In this document: positions 23,844 to 33,335 of the stretch, one piece after another
Position numbering within the stretch: position 1 is the stretch's first letter
How the letters are laid out: the number at the start of each line of letters is the position of its first letter
Source of the DNA: Enhydrobacter aerosaccus
Lineage (GTDB): Bacteria; Pseudomonadota; Alphaproteobacteria; Reyranellales; Reyranellaceae
Assembly (NCBI RefSeq): GCF_900167455.1
Contig: NZ_FUWJ01000011.1
Span: forward strand, 1-64,000
DNA: 64,000 nt
Direction of reading: 5' to 3'
The notes under the pieces: model-generated
What the model saw: only the letters and a program-made list of their open reading frames with translations
The model's database searches: none
Told to the model about the DNA's origin: nothing
Position numbers and translations under genes: made by a program

Positions 23844-24971
23844 TCATTCGGCGGCGATGGCGAACCTCGCATCCGGCAGGAGTCGCGCCCGATCGATCGG
23901 CGCGCCGGCGTCGAACGTCTTGAGCTCGGGCATCACTGTGTTGGCGAACAGCCGCACGTTGCGGGCTGCTTCCTCGTGCGGCATGCCGGCATAGGAGAAG
24001 ACGCCGACATAGCCGCAGTTCCGCGTCTGGCGATGGATCGCCATGATCTTCTCATAGACCTGCTCGGGCGTGCCGTAGACTTGGAGGTCGGCGAAGAACT
24101 CGATCGCCTTCTGGTCGCCGTAGACCGCAAGCTTCTCGTTCATCTTGGCGTAGTATTCGTAGCCGCGCTGGTTCTTCATGTGCTCGCCGGCGAATTGGTA
24201 GTGGTCGAGCACGGTGCGGTAGTAGCCGCCGATATACTTCACCGCCATCTCGCGCGCCCGCTCGGCGCTCTCGTCGACGAAGGTCCAGCCGGCCGAGATG
24301 GGCTGCGGCGCATCGGTTCCATTGATCTCGCGATAGAGCGCGTTGTACTCGGTCAGCTCCTTCTCGACCTCGCGCCAGGGCTTCTGCGGGATGATCAGCA
24401 GGCCGACGCCCAGCCGCGCCATGATGCGCGAACTCTCGGGGCTGACGGCGGCGGCGTAGGTGCGGCCGCGGAACGACTTGAAGGGCGCCGGCCGGATGGC
24501 GGCGGGCGGCTGACGGTAATGCTTGCCCTGATAGTCCATCACGCCGCTCTCGAGGCCCTTGAGCAAGGCCTCGCCGTATTCGACGAACAGTTCGCGGCTG
24601 TCGCCCATGTCGAGGCGGAAGCCGTCGAACTCGACCTTGCCCGCCCCGCGGCCGAGACCCAGGATCATGCGGCCGCCGGACAGATGATCGAGCATGGATA
24701 TCTGCTCCGCCACCCGCATCGGATCGTGCCACGGCAGTACGACGACCATCGAGCCGAGACGCAGGTTGCGCGTGCGGCCGGCCATGTAGGAGAGGAACTG
24801 CACCACGTCCGGACACATCGTGTAATCGGTGAAGTGGTGCTCGACCGACCAGATCGACTCGAAGCCGAGCGGCTCGGCCATGTCCGCCAGTGCGAGCTCG
24901 TTCAGGTAGATCTGCCGGTCGGAGACCTTCCGGCCGGTATTCTGGAATACCACCGCCATTCCCACATGCAT
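23844..24971 (-). CDS. LLM-class flavin-dependent oxidoreductase
   Basis: A 375-residue bacterial-luciferase-like monooxygenase: GFESIWSVEHHFTDYTMCPD, RLGSMVVVLPWHDPMRVAEQISMLDHLSGGRMILGLGRG are diagnostic. These enzymes use FMNH2 or F420H2 from a partner reductase to oxidise varied substrates, and this one's substrate is unknown. The ATG at 24971 follows GGAGGAAGG at optimal distance; the ORF start ten codons upstream lacks one. It converges on the lasso cluster end with an 11-base gap. Confidence 0.9.
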   Translation of the reverse strand: MHVGMAVVFQNTGRKVSDRQIYLNELALADMAEPLGFESIWSVEHHFTDYTMCPDVVQFLSYMAGRTRNLRLGSMVVVLPWHDPMRVAEQISMLDHLSGGRMILGLGRGAGKVEFDGFRLDMGDSRELFVEYGEALLKGLESGVMDYQGKHYRQPPAAIRPAPFKSFRGRTYAAAVSPESSRIMARLGVGLLIIPQKPWREVEKELTEYNALYREINGTDAPQPISAGWTFVDESAERAREMAVKYIGGYYRTVLDHYQFAGEHMKNQRGYEYYAKMNEKLAVYGDQKAIEFFADLQVYGTPEQVYEKIMAIHRQTRNCGYVGVFSYAGMPHEEAARNVRLFANTVMPELKTFDAGAPIDRARLLPDARFAIAAE

Positions 24972-25080
24972 GGGCCTTCCTCCGCGCCTGTTCGGTCTCA
25001 TGGTAAACGGTTGTTCATGTTGTTGGAAGAAGGGCCAGGCCTTGCTTGATTCCGCCTCATTCGGCGGTCATATCGGCGCC

Positions 25081-25701
25081 ATGCGTCGCTTTCTTGCCGG
25101 ACTTCTCGCCGTTCTCGCTGTCGCCGTCGTCGGATCGAGCGGGGCCCACGCCCAGACCGGCGTGCCGGAGATCGAGAACTACTTCAACTCGATCCGCACG
25201 CTGCAGTCGCGGTTCGTCCAGAGCAATCCGAACGGCTCGGTTGTGCAGGGAACGCTCTATGTGCGGCGGCCCGGCCGCATGCGCTTCGAGTACGATCCGC
25301 CATCGCAGCTCAAGATCGTGGCCGACGGTTTTCAGGTGACGTTGTGGGATCCGGCCACGCGTGACTTCGGGCAATGGCCGATCGGCTGGACGGCAGCCTC
25401 GTTCCTGGTCAAGGACCCGCTGAAGCTGTCGGGCGATCTGACCGTGCAGGCCTTGAACCGCGACGCCGACGGCCTGATCAACGCCACCATCGTGCAGACG
25501 CGCAAGCCGCAGGAGGGCAAGGTGATCGTCCGCCTTGCGGAAAATCCGCTGACGCTGCGCGGCTGGTCGATCGTCGACAATCGCGGCAACACCGTCACGG
25601 TGACTCTGACCAGCGTCCAGTCGGGCATGCAGCTTGCCGATTCGCTGTTCAAATATGACGGCCCCGACGCCGGGCAAATTCTCAACGGCGGACGCAACTG
25701 A
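25081..25701 (+). CDS. lolA: LolA-like outer-membrane lipoprotein carrier protein
   Basis: The 206-residue protein has a Sec signal peptide (FLAGLLAVLAVAVVGSSGAHAQ) and the LolA fold signature: IENYFNSIRTLQSRFVQSNPNGSVVQGTLYVRRPGRMRFEYDPP. LolA shuttles lipoproteins across the periplasm from LolCDE to the outer membrane. In many proteobacteria lolA adjoins ftsK or rarA; that is not so here, so I treat the symbol as likely. A short hydrophobic groove region (VADGFQVTLWDP) is present. Confidence 0.85.
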   Translation: MRRFLAGLLAVLAVAVVGSSGAHAQTGVPEIENYFNSIRTLQSRFVQSNPNGSVVQGTLYVRRPGRMRFEYDPPSQLKIVADGFQVTLWDPATRDFGQWPIGWTAASFLVKDPLKLSGDLTVQALNRDADGLINATIVQTRKPQEGKVIVRLAENPLTLRGWSIVDNRGNTVTVTLTSVQSGMQLADSLFKYDGPDAGQILNGGRN

Positions 25702-25743
25702 CGCGCTATAAGCCTCACATGGATCGTGTGGGGAAATGGCCAA

Positions 25744-26277
25744 GTGAGTAGTCTGATCGTTCGGGCCTCGACCGAGGCCGACGTGGCGCGCTGCGCCGAA
25801 ATCTATAGCCATCACGTGTTGCACGGCACGGCCTCGTTCGAGGTCGAGCCGCCGGACCTGGCCGAAATGAAGAAACGGCGGGCGGCGGTGCTCGATCTCG
25901 GCCTGCCCCATCTCGTCGCCGAGCGTGGGGGTCGCGTGATGGGCTACGCCTACGCCAGCAACTGGCGGCCCCGACCGGCCTACAAATACTCGGTCGAGGA
26001 TTCGATCTACATCGACAAGGATGCGGTCGGCCAAGGCGTCGGCAAGGCGCTGCTGCCGGTCCTGATCGAGCAGTGCACAGCCTTGGGCAAGCGGCAGATG
26101 GTGGCGGTGATCGGCGATTCGGCCCAGACGCCGTCGATCCGCCTGCATGCCTCCTGTGGCTTCGAGATGGTGGGAACGCTGAAGAGCATCGGCTTCAAGT
26201 TCGGCCGCTGGCTCGATTCGGTGCTGATGCAACGGGCACTCGGAGCGGGCGACACGATTGTTCCGGGAGGGAACTGA
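25744..26277 (+). CDS. GNAT N-acetyltransferase, phosphinothricin/methionine-sulfone type
   Basis: The 177-residue protein resembles Pat/MddA-type enzymes: IRAST-like opening, EIYSHHVLHGTASFEVEPP, GYAYASNWRPRPAYKYSVEDSIYI, and the acetyl-CoA loop GQGVGKALL with IGDSAQTPSIRLHASCGFEMVGTL. Such proteins acetylate phosphinothricin, methionine sulfoximine and similar amino acid analogues. The start is GTG at 25744 with GGGGAA nine bases upstream. It sits two bases before the acyl-CoA synthetase gene. Confidence 0.88.
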   Translation: MSSLIVRASTEADVARCAEIYSHHVLHGTASFEVEPPDLAEMKKRRAAVLDLGLPHLVAERGGRVMGYAYASNWRPRPAYKYSVEDSIYIDKDAVGQGVGKALLPVLIEQCTALGKRQMVAVIGDSAQTPSIRLHASCGFEMVGTLKSIGFKFGRWLDSVLMQRALGAGDTIVPGGN

Positions 26278-26278
26278 C

Positions 26279-27814
26279 ATGCGGCTCATCGACTATTTCG
26301 ACCGCGGGGCTGATCTCTTCCCCGAGCGCCACTGCCTTCACGACGGCACGCAAGGCTGGACCTACCGCGAGGTGCGCGAGACCACGCATCGCGTCGCCAA
26401 CGGCCTGCTGAAGACTGGCCTTCCGCTCGGTGCCAAGGCCGCGGTCTACAGCCCCAACCACGCCATGGCCTATGCAGCGCTGCTGGGCATCGTGCGGGCG
26501 GGCCTGATCTGGGCGCCGGTCAACGCGCGCAACGCCCTCGAGGAGAACCTGTTCATCCTCGACAACACCGACGTCGAGTTTCTCTTCTATCACTCGAGCT
26601 TCGCCGACTACGTCGCGCGCATCCGCGAAGCCTGTCCCAAGATCAAGACCTTCCTCTGTCTCGACGATCCCGAGTTCACTGCCTGGCTGTCGCGGTTCGA
26701 AGCGGCGGCTCCGGACCTGGCCGATGCGCCGGACGATGTCGCCATGCTGATCAGCTCCGGCGGCACGACCGGCCGGCCGAAGGGCGTGCAGATCACCAAC
26801 CGCGTGATCGAGACCATGAACTCGATCTTCTGGGCCAGCATGCCGATCGAGCAGCCGCCGGTGCATCTGATGGTGGCGCCGATGACGCATGCGGCCGGCG
26901 TCTGTTCCTTCCCGCTGTTGCCCTATGGCGGCACCAACATCTTCATGGGCACGGCCGATCCCGGCGCCATCCTGGCCGCGATCGAGAGGCACAAGGTCAC
27001 GCATATCTACATGCCGCCGACCCTGATCTACATCCTGCTGGCGCACCCGGACATCGGCAAATACGACTACAGCTCGCTGCGGCACCTGGTCTATGCCTCG
27101 GCGCCCATGTCGGTCGACAAGCTCGTCGAGGCGATCAAGGTGTTCGGGCCGGTGCTGACGCAGACCTACGGCCAGGCCGAGGCCTGCATGATCTGTACCT
27201 TCTTCTCGCCCAAGGACCATGTGGCGGCGCTCGAGGGCAACAACCGCCACCGCCTCGCCAGTTGCGGCAAGCCGACGCCGCTGATGCGCGTCGAGGTCAT
27301 GGACGACGAGGGCCGGCTGCTGCCGCGCGGGCAACGCGGCGAGATCGTGGTGCGCGGTGGCCTCGTCATGAAGGGCTACTACAAGAACCCGCAGGCCACG
27401 GCCGAGGCCTCGACCTTCGGCTGGCACCATACCGGCGATATCGGCGTCATCGACGAGGACGGCTTCGTCTATATCGTCGATCGCAAGAAGGACATGATCA
27501 TCTCGGGCGGCTTCAATGTCTTCCCGAGCGAAGTCGAGCAGGTGCTGTGGAGCCATCCGGCGGTGCAGGACTGTGCCGTCATCGGCGTGCCGGACGAGAA
27601 GTGGGGAGAGGCGGTCAAGGCCGTGGTCGAGCTCAAGCCCGGCACGACGGTCGAGGAGGCGGAGCTGATCGCCCTGGCGAAGGAAAAGCTCGGCGGCGTG
27701 AAGGCGCCGAAATCGATCGACTTCGTGGCGACGCTGCCGCGCAGCCCCGTCGGCAAGGTGTTGAAGAAGGACCTGCGCGCCACTTACTGGGCCGGCCGCG
27801 ACCGGAAGATCTGA
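26279..27814 (+). CDS. AMP-binding acyl-CoA synthetase (fatty acid-CoA ligase type)
   Basis: The 511-residue ANL-superfamily enzyme activates a carboxylate as acyl-AMP and then acyl-CoA. It contains the P-loop SSGGTTGRPKGV, the YGQAEA motif, the GDIGVIDEDGFVYIVDRKKDMII hinge and the C-terminal catalytic Lys in SPVGKVLKKDL. The ATG at 26279 follows GGAGGG. The gene is tightly packed with the GNAT gene before it and a DMT transporter after it. Substrate chain length cannot be read from sequence. Confidence 0.9.
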   Translation: MRLIDYFDRGADLFPERHCLHDGTQGWTYREVRETTHRVANGLLKTGLPLGAKAAVYSPNHAMAYAALLGIVRAGLIWAPVNARNALEENLFILDNTDVEFLFYHSSFADYVARIREACPKIKTFLCLDDPEFTAWLSRFEAAAPDLADAPDDVAMLISSGGTTGRPKGVQITNRVIETMNSIFWASMPIEQPPVHLMVAPMTHAAGVCSFPLLPYGGTNIFMGTADPGAILAAIERHKVTHIYMPPTLIYILLAHPDIGKYDYSSLRHLVYASAPMSVDKLVEAIKVFGPVLTQTYGQAEACMICTFFSPKDHVAALEGNNRHRLASCGKPTPLMRVEVMDDEGRLLPRGQRGEIVVRGGLVMKGYYKNPQATAEASTFGWHHTGDIGVIDEDGFVYIVDRKKDMIISGGFNVFPSEVEQVLWSHPAVQDCAVIGVPDEKWGEAVKAVVELKPGTTVEEAELIALAKEKLGGVKAPKSIDFVATLPRSPVGKVLKKDLRATYWAGRDRKI

Positions 27815-27817
27815 GAG

Positions 27818-28753
27818 ATGAGGATCGCGCTCTCCGGCCTGCGTCAGTTGCCGCCCAACGTGCAGGGCGCCCTGTGGCTGGTGAGCGGCGGATTCATCTT
27901 CACCACCAACAGCGCCATGATCCGGCTGCTGTCGGCCGAGATCGAAGGCGTGCAGACGGCGTTCTTCCGCGCCTTCTTCTCGGTGCTGCTGCTGACGCCG
28001 ATGATGCTGAACGGACGCGTGCAGCCGTGGCGCAGCAAGCGCATCCAGGGCCATTTCTGGCGCACCTTCATGGGCACCTGCTCGATGGTGCTGGGCTTTT
28101 ATGCCGTGTCGATGCTGCCGCTGGCCGATGCCACGGCACTGGCCTTCTCGCAGCCGCTCTTCTCGGTGGTCATCGCCGCGGCGATCGCCGGCGAGAAGGT
28201 GCGGTGGCGACGCTGGGCTGCCACCATCGTCGGCTTCGTCGGCGTGCTGGTGATGGTCCGGCCGGGCAGCGGCAGCCTGCAGCCGGGCGCCGTCGTTGCG
28301 CTGCTGAATGCCTTGTCGGTCGCCGTCTCGATCTATCTCGTGCGGCGGCTGTCCGATTCCGAGGCGCCGCTGATGATCCTGACGCAGTTCGCGATCTTCT
28401 CGACGCTGTTGCTGACGATCCCGGCGATCTGGTTGTGGCGCTGGCCATCCGCCTATGGCTGGGCGCTGGCGATCGGCATCTCGATCACGGCGACGCTCGG
28501 CCAGTATTTCTGGGTGCAGGCTTTTGCCTCAGGAGAAATGTCGGCAGTGGCGCCGTTCGACTATCTGCGGCTGCCGTTCGCCGTGTTCGTGGGCTGGCTG
28601 ATCTGGGGCGAGATGCCGGTGATCTGGACCTATATCGGCGCTGCCATCGTGATCGGGTCGGCACTTTATATCGCCTATCGCGAGACGCAGCTCCTGCGCG
28701 AGCGCCGGGCCCAGGCGCGCATCACGCCTGCGGCGGCGAGGCCTGCTCCTTGA
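27818..28753 (+). CDS. DMT-superfamily permease with two EamA domains
   Basis: The 311-residue protein has about ten hydrophobic helices in two EamA repeats. The first contains GFIFTTNSAMIRLLSAEIEGVQTAFFRAFFSVLLLTP and PLADATALAFSQPLFSVVIAA, the second AFASGEMSAVAPFDYLRLPFAVFVGWL. Members export amino acids and metabolites; the substrate here is not known. It follows the acyl-CoA synthetase with a three-base gap. Its last 32 bases overlap the oppositely oriented YkvA-like gene. Confidence 0.87.
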   Translation: MRIALSGLRQLPPNVQGALWLVSGGFIFTTNSAMIRLLSAEIEGVQTAFFRAFFSVLLLTPMMLNGRVQPWRSKRIQGHFWRTFMGTCSMVLGFYAVSMLPLADATALAFSQPLFSVVIAAAIAGEKVRWRRWAATIVGFVGVLVMVRPGSGSLQPGAVVALLNALSVAVSIYLVRRLSDSEAPLMILTQFAIFSTLLLTIPAIWLWRWPSAYGWALAIGISITATLGQYFWVQAFASGEMSAVAPFDYLRLPFAVFVGWLIWGEMPVIWTYIGAAIVIGSALYIAYRETQLLRERRAQARITPAAARPAP

Positions 28754-29078
28754 GGAGCCAGGCGCGGGCTTTCTGCCGGTGCGTCTCGGTGATGTGCGAA
28801 CTGGCGGCCGTGAAGGCGGCCAGCAGGACCGCCGCATCGTCCGTGTAGCCGAGGCCGGCGATGAAATCTGGAATGATATCGAAAGGCATGACGAAGTAGG
28901 CCAGCGCCCCGAACAGCGTGGCGCGGATCGTGAGCGGCGTGGCGCTGTCGGTGGCGCAATAGAAAGTGGCGACAGCATCTTCCGTGAACGGCACGTGGCC
29001 CAGCGTCCGCCGCGCCTTGCGCCAGAACCCTTGGCGCACGCGCCGTTCGTCGGCCTCGAGTTGGGTGAGATCCGTCAT
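28722..29078 (-). CDS. YkvA (DUF1232) family membrane protein
   Basis: The 118-residue protein has the DUF1232 core: LGALAYFVMPFDIIPDFIAGLGYTDDAAVLLAAF, in which PFDIIPDFIPxxGYxDD is the hallmark. The family is a small membrane-associated protein of unknown role. The start at 29078 has no strong ribosome site; a longer start at 29114 is possible. Its 3' end overlaps the convergent DMT gene. Confidence 0.83.
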   Translation of the reverse strand: MTDLTQLEADERRVRQGFWRKARRTLGHVPFTEDAVATFYCATDSATPLTIRATLFGALAYFVMPFDIIPDFIAGLGYTDDAAVLLAAFTAASSHITETHRQKARAWLLKEQASPPQA

Positions 29079-29159
29079 GCCAGGAAAGGTTGGGCCGGCG
29101 GCCCGGCTTGGCAAGGGGGCCGGCCCTGCTTAAAAGCGGCTCCAGCCAAGGAGGAGTGA

Positions 29160-29921
<762 letters not shown>

Positions 29922-29956
29922 GGCATCCGGATATCGGATCCGGCGTGACTTGACTC

Positions 29957-29997
29957 CGATCCCCATCGACCCGTTAAATGGCAGTCGATGGGGATCG
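29957..29997. repeat. 14-base inverted repeat ahead of the chromate operon
   Basis: CGATCCCCATCGAC (29957-29970) and GTCGATGGGGATCG (29984-29997) are perfectly complementary with a 13-base spacer. It lies 36 bases after the SDR stop and 65 bases before the chromate-resistance start. No U-tract follows. It may be the terminator-like 3' end of the SDR transcript, or an operator for a chromate-responsive regulator. Confidence 0.6.
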
Positions 29998-30062
29998 CGA
30001 TCTCCCCATGAGGCGGCAGCCGAAGCATCGCGTCCTGTTTTCTTCCTCAAGGACGCTGCCCC

Positions 30063-30896
30063 ATGCCCTCGACCAATGCTATTTCCGTTGAAAAACTCGC
30101 TCGTCTGATCGGCCGTCCGGACACTCCGGCGCTGATCGACGTCTGCACCGAAGAAGACTTCGCCATCATGCCGCGACTCGTCCCGGGCGCCGTGCGACGG
30201 CCTTGGGATGCCGTTCCCGCCTGGGGACCGGAGTTCGTGGCCAGCGGCAAGCCCGCCGTCGTGATGTGCACGAAGGGGCTGAAGCTCAGCCAGGGCGTGG
30301 CCGCCTGGCTGCGCCACGAAGGTGTCGCCGCCGATATTCTCGAAGGCGGCGTCATGGGCTGGCAGGCCGCGAAGCTGCCGATGGTGCCGGCCGACAAACT
30401 GCCCCAGCGCGACGCCCGCGGCCGGACCGTCTGGGTGACGCGCTCGCGGCCCAAGGTCGATCGCATCGCCTGCCCGTGGCTGATCCGGCGTTTCGTCGAT
30501 CCTGGTGCGGTGTTCCTGTTCGTGGCGCCGTCCGAGGTCATGGACGTGGCCGATCGCTTCGCCGCCACGCCGTTCGATATCGATCGGCCCGACGTCCATT
30601 GGAGTCATCGTGGCCTCAAATGCACCTTCGACGTCATGGTCGAGGAGTTCGGCCTCGAGACCGAGCCTTTGAGGCGCCTGGCGGCGATCGTGCGCGGCGC
30701 CGATACCGGCCGCCCCGAGATCGCGCCGGAATCGGCGGGATTGCTGGCCGCATCGCTTGGTCTTTCGCGCATGTTCTCCGACGACCTCGCCCAGCTCGAG
30801 GCGGGGATGACGCTCTACGACGCTTTCTATCGATGGTGTCGCGACGCCGTCGACGAGGGACACGACTGGCCTCCGACGGCGCGGAAAAAGTCGTGA
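30063..30896 (+). CDS. Rhodanese/ChrB-domain fusion, chromate-resistance protein
   Basis: The 277-residue protein joins an N-terminal rhodanese domain (residues 1-110: ALIDVCTEEDFAIMPRLVPGAVRRPWDAV and the active-site loop VVMCTKGLKLS with its Cys) to a ChrB C-terminal domain (about 117-265: VWVTRSRPKVDRIACPWLIRRFVDPGAVFLFV and FDVMVEEFGLE). In chr operons, ChrB acts as a chromate sensor or regulator. The rhodanese half suggests sulfur transfer or redox sensing. It overlaps chrA by four bases (GTGA). Confidence 0.85.
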   Translation: MPSTNAISVEKLARLIGRPDTPALIDVCTEEDFAIMPRLVPGAVRRPWDAVPAWGPEFVASGKPAVVMCTKGLKLSQGVAAWLRHEGVAADILEGGVMGWQAAKLPMVPADKLPQRDARGRTVWVTRSRPKVDRIACPWLIRRFVDPGAVFLFVAPSEVMDVADRFAATPFDIDRPDVHWSHRGLKCTFDVMVEEFGLETEPLRRLAAIVRGADTGRPEIAPESAGLLAASLGLSRMFSDDLAQLEAGMTLYDAFYRWCRDAVDEGHDWPPTARKKS

Positions 30897-32254
30897 ATCC
30901 GGTTCCCTTCGGCGACGCGATGCGCGTGTGGGCGCGCGTCGCCGCGCTCTCCTTCGGCGGTCCGGCCGGCCAGATCGCGGTGATGCATCGCATCATCGTC
31001 GAAGAAAAGAAGTGGATCGGCGAGAACCGCTTCCTGCAGGCGCTGAACTATTGCACCTTGTTGCCCGGTCCCGAGGCGCAGCAGCTCGCCACCTATATCG
31101 GTTGGCTGATGCACCGCACCAGAGGCGGGTTGCTGGCCGGCACGCTGTTCGTGCTGCCGGGGTTCGTCTCCATCATGATCCTGTCCTGGATCTATGTGCT
31201 CCTCGGCAAGGTCACGCTGGTGCAGGGCCTGTTCTTCGGCCTGAAGTCGGCGGTGCTGGTGATCGTGATCGAGGCGGTGCTGCGCGTCGGCAGGCGGGCG
31301 CTGCGCAACGACGTCCTGCGCGGCCTTGCTGCGGCAGCCTTCATCGCCATCTTCTTCTATGACATTCCGTTCCCGGTGATCATCCTGCTCGCGGCGGCGA
31401 TCGGCTGGCTTGGCGGCCGGCTGGGGTGGAAGCCCTTCCTTGTCGGCGGTGGCCACGGCAAGGTCGGCGACAAGCAGGTGGCGGACGCCGACTCGATCCT
31501 GGGCGAGGCGACGCCACCGCATGCGCGGCCGAACCTGCGCTGGTCGCTCAAGATTAGCTCGGCCTTCCTGGCCTTGTGGCTCGTTCCGGTCGCGGCGCTC
31601 TATATCGGGCTGGGCCCCGTGAACGTGTTCTCCCAGATCGCCATCTTCTTCAGCAAGATGGCCGTGGTCACCTTCGGCGGCGCCTATGCCGTGCTGGCCT
31701 ATGTCGCCCAGCAGGCGGTCGATCATTATCATTGGGTGACTCCCGGCGAGATGCTGGATGGGCTCGGCATGGCGGAGACGACGCCAGGCCCGCTGATCAT
31801 CGTCACCCAGTTCGTCGGCTTTCTGGGCGCCTGGCGCTCGCCGGGACCGCTCCATCCCTTGCTGGCGGGAACCTTGGGCGGCGTGCTGACCACCTGGGTC
31901 ACCTTCACGCCGTGCTTCCTCTGGATCTTCTTCGGCGCGCCGTTCGTGGAAGTGCTGCGCGCCAACAAGGCGTTGGCGGCGGCGCTGGGCGCCGTCACGG
32001 CTGCCGTGGTCGGCGTGATCCTGAACCTTGCCGTCTGGTTCGGGCTGCACGTGCTGTTTGCGACGCTGCGGCCGGTCCACTGGCTCGGCGCTTCGGCCGA
32101 GTTGCCGCTGCTGTCGTCGATCAACCTGCCGGCCTTCGTGCTCGCCGTTGCGGCCGCTATCGCCGTTTTTCGCTTCAAGATCGGCATGGTCCCCGTCCTG
32201 CTCGCCTGCTCGATCGCCGGAGTCCTCTATTCGCTGTTCGTGAGTTCGCTCTGA
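30893..32254 (+). CDS. chrA: Chromate efflux transporter
   Basis: ChrA exports chromate across the inner membrane. The 453-residue long-chain member has two homologous halves: SFGGPAGQIAVMHRIIVEEKKWI and LLPGPEAQQLATYIGW in the first, TFGGAYAVLAYVAQQAV, LDGLGMAETTPGPLIIVTQFVGF in the second, matching the conserved PGP and FGG motifs. About ten to twelve hydrophobic segments are present. The start is GTG at 30893. Length and domain order are normal. Confidence 0.92.
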   Translation: MNPVPFGDAMRVWARVAALSFGGPAGQIAVMHRIIVEEKKWIGENRFLQALNYCTLLPGPEAQQLATYIGWLMHRTRGGLLAGTLFVLPGFVSIMILSWIYVLLGKVTLVQGLFFGLKSAVLVIVIEAVLRVGRRALRNDVLRGLAAAAFIAIFFYDIPFPVIILLAAAIGWLGGRLGWKPFLVGGGHGKVGDKQVADADSILGEATPPHARPNLRWSLKISSAFLALWLVPVAALYIGLGPVNVFSQIAIFFSKMAVVTFGGAYAVLAYVAQQAVDHYHWVTPGEMLDGLGMAETTPGPLIIVTQFVGFLGAWRSPGPLHPLLAGTLGGVLTTWVTFTPCFLWIFFGAPFVEVLRANKALAAALGAVTAAVVGVILNLAVWFGLHVLFATLRPVHWLGASAELPLLSSINLPAFVLAVAAAIAVFRFKIGMVPVLLACSIAGVLYSLFVSSL

Positions 32255-32282
32255 GGCCGTCCACCAACCCAAGGAGGTTTCA

Positions 32283-32978
32283 ATGACCGATACACAGAAC
32301 CGTCGCGACTTCATCGGAATTGCCGCCGGCGTCGCGCTTGCCGCGACGGCGGTGGACGCCATGGCGCAAACGCCGCCGAAGCCCGACTATGCGATAAAGA
32401 AGCTGCCCTTCGACCCGTCGAAGATCAAATTCCTGTCGGAGAAGCTGCTCGCCAGCCACTACGAGAACAACTACGGCGGTGCGGTGAAGCGGCTGAACGC
32501 GATTGCCGCCCAGCTCGCGACTCTCGATATGGCGACGGCGCCGGTCTTCGTCGTCAACGGGCTGAAACGGGAGGAGCTGATCGCTGCCAACTCCATGATC
32601 ATCCACGAACTGTATTTCGATGGGCTTGGTGGAGAAGGGGATCCCAAAGGGCTCCTGGCGGAGGCGATCAATCGCGACTTCGGCAGTCTCCAGCGCTGGA
32701 AGGCGGAATTCGCCGCGATGGGCAAGGCGCTGGGCGGCGGTTCGGGTTGGGTCCTGCTCACCTGGTCGCCGCACGACAAGCGCCTGGTCAATACCTGGGC
32801 CGCCGATCATACGATGACGCTGGCGAATGGCCGACCGATCCTCGCGCTCGACATGTACGAACACGCCTATCAGATGGACTACGGCGCGAAGGCCGCGGCT
32901 TACGTGGACGGCTTCATGCAGGCGATCCGCTGGGAGAATGCCGCGGCGCTCTACGAGCGTTACAGCAAGGAAGCGTGA
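32283..32978 (+). CDS. Exported Fe/Mn-type superoxide dismutase (ChrC-like)
   Basis: The 231-residue protein has the Fe/Mn-SOD metal sites: His in SHYENNYGGAVKRLN, His in MIIHELYFDGL, and Asp and His in LALDMYEHAYQMDYG. The N-terminus NRRDFIGIAAGVALA with an AMAQ cut site is a Tat-type signal, so the enzyme is probably periplasmic. In chromate operons ChrC is a superoxide dismutase that limits damage from chromate reduction. It follows chrA with an AAGGAGG site and completes a likely chrB-chrA-chrC unit. Confidence 0.88.
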   Translation: MTDTQNRRDFIGIAAGVALAATAVDAMAQTPPKPDYAIKKLPFDPSKIKFLSEKLLASHYENNYGGAVKRLNAIAAQLATLDMATAPVFVVNGLKREELIAANSMIIHELYFDGLGGEGDPKGLLAEAINRDFGSLQRWKAEFAAMGKALGGGSGWVLLTWSPHDKRLVNTWAADHTMTLANGRPILALDMYEHAYQMDYGAKAAAYVDGFMQAIRWENAAALYERYSKEA

Positions 32979-33049
32979 CCTCGCCGAGAGGCCCGGGTAT
33001 TTGCAGCCTGACGGAATCGGGCGCGCGGAAATTCTCGCTGCGGCGATGA

Positions 33050-33078
33050 CTGAGCGCGCCCGGCATCTGGGCTATACT
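33050..33078 (+). promoter_or_regulatory. Probable promoter of the DUF3297 gene, near-leaderless
   Basis: CTGAGC (33050-33055), a 17-base spacer and TATACT (33073-33078) lie ahead of the ATG at 33085, leaving six bases between box and start. The mRNA would then have almost no leader, and no Shine-Dalgarno is seen. A similar layout precedes the HxlR gene near 61.5 kb. Confidence 0.45.
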
Positions 33079-33084
33079 TCACCC

Positions 33085-33324
33085 ATGACTGATACAGCAT
33101 TGCCGGACCGGCTCTCCACCAATCCCAAAAGTCCCTTTTACGACGAGGCGCTGCTCCAGAAGGGCGTCGGCATCAAGTTCGACGGCGAGGAGAAGACCAA
33201 TGTGGAGGAGTACTGCGTCAGCGAGGGCTGGATCCGCGTCGCCGTCGGCAAGACGGTGGATCGCAAGGGCAATCCGCTGACCATCAAGCTCAAGGGTAAG
33301 GTCGAACCTTACCTGCAGAAGTAA
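33085..33324 (+). CDS. DUF3297 family protein
   Basis: The 79-residue protein matches the small DUF3297 family across its full length: ALPDRLSTNPKSPFYDEALLQKGVGIKFDG, then NVEEYCVSEGWIRVAVGKTVDRKGNPLTIKLKG. The role is unknown. The start is fixed by the family's NRLSxNPxSPHyd opening; longer in-frame upstream sequence belongs to other genes. It is followed by the CDF transporter 11 bases later. Confidence 0.85.
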   Translation: MTDTALPDRLSTNPKSPFYDEALLQKGVGIKFDGEEKTNVEEYCVSEGWIRVAVGKTVDRKGNPLTIKLKGKVEPYLQK

Positions 33325-33335
33325 CGGAGCCTCTC

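Noticed and set aside
26195..28054. Minus-strand frame of 619 codons opposite the acyl-CoA synthetase
   Set aside because: His- and Asp-rich composition is the antisense of the synthetase codons, with no domain; the plus strand has intact catalytic motifs.
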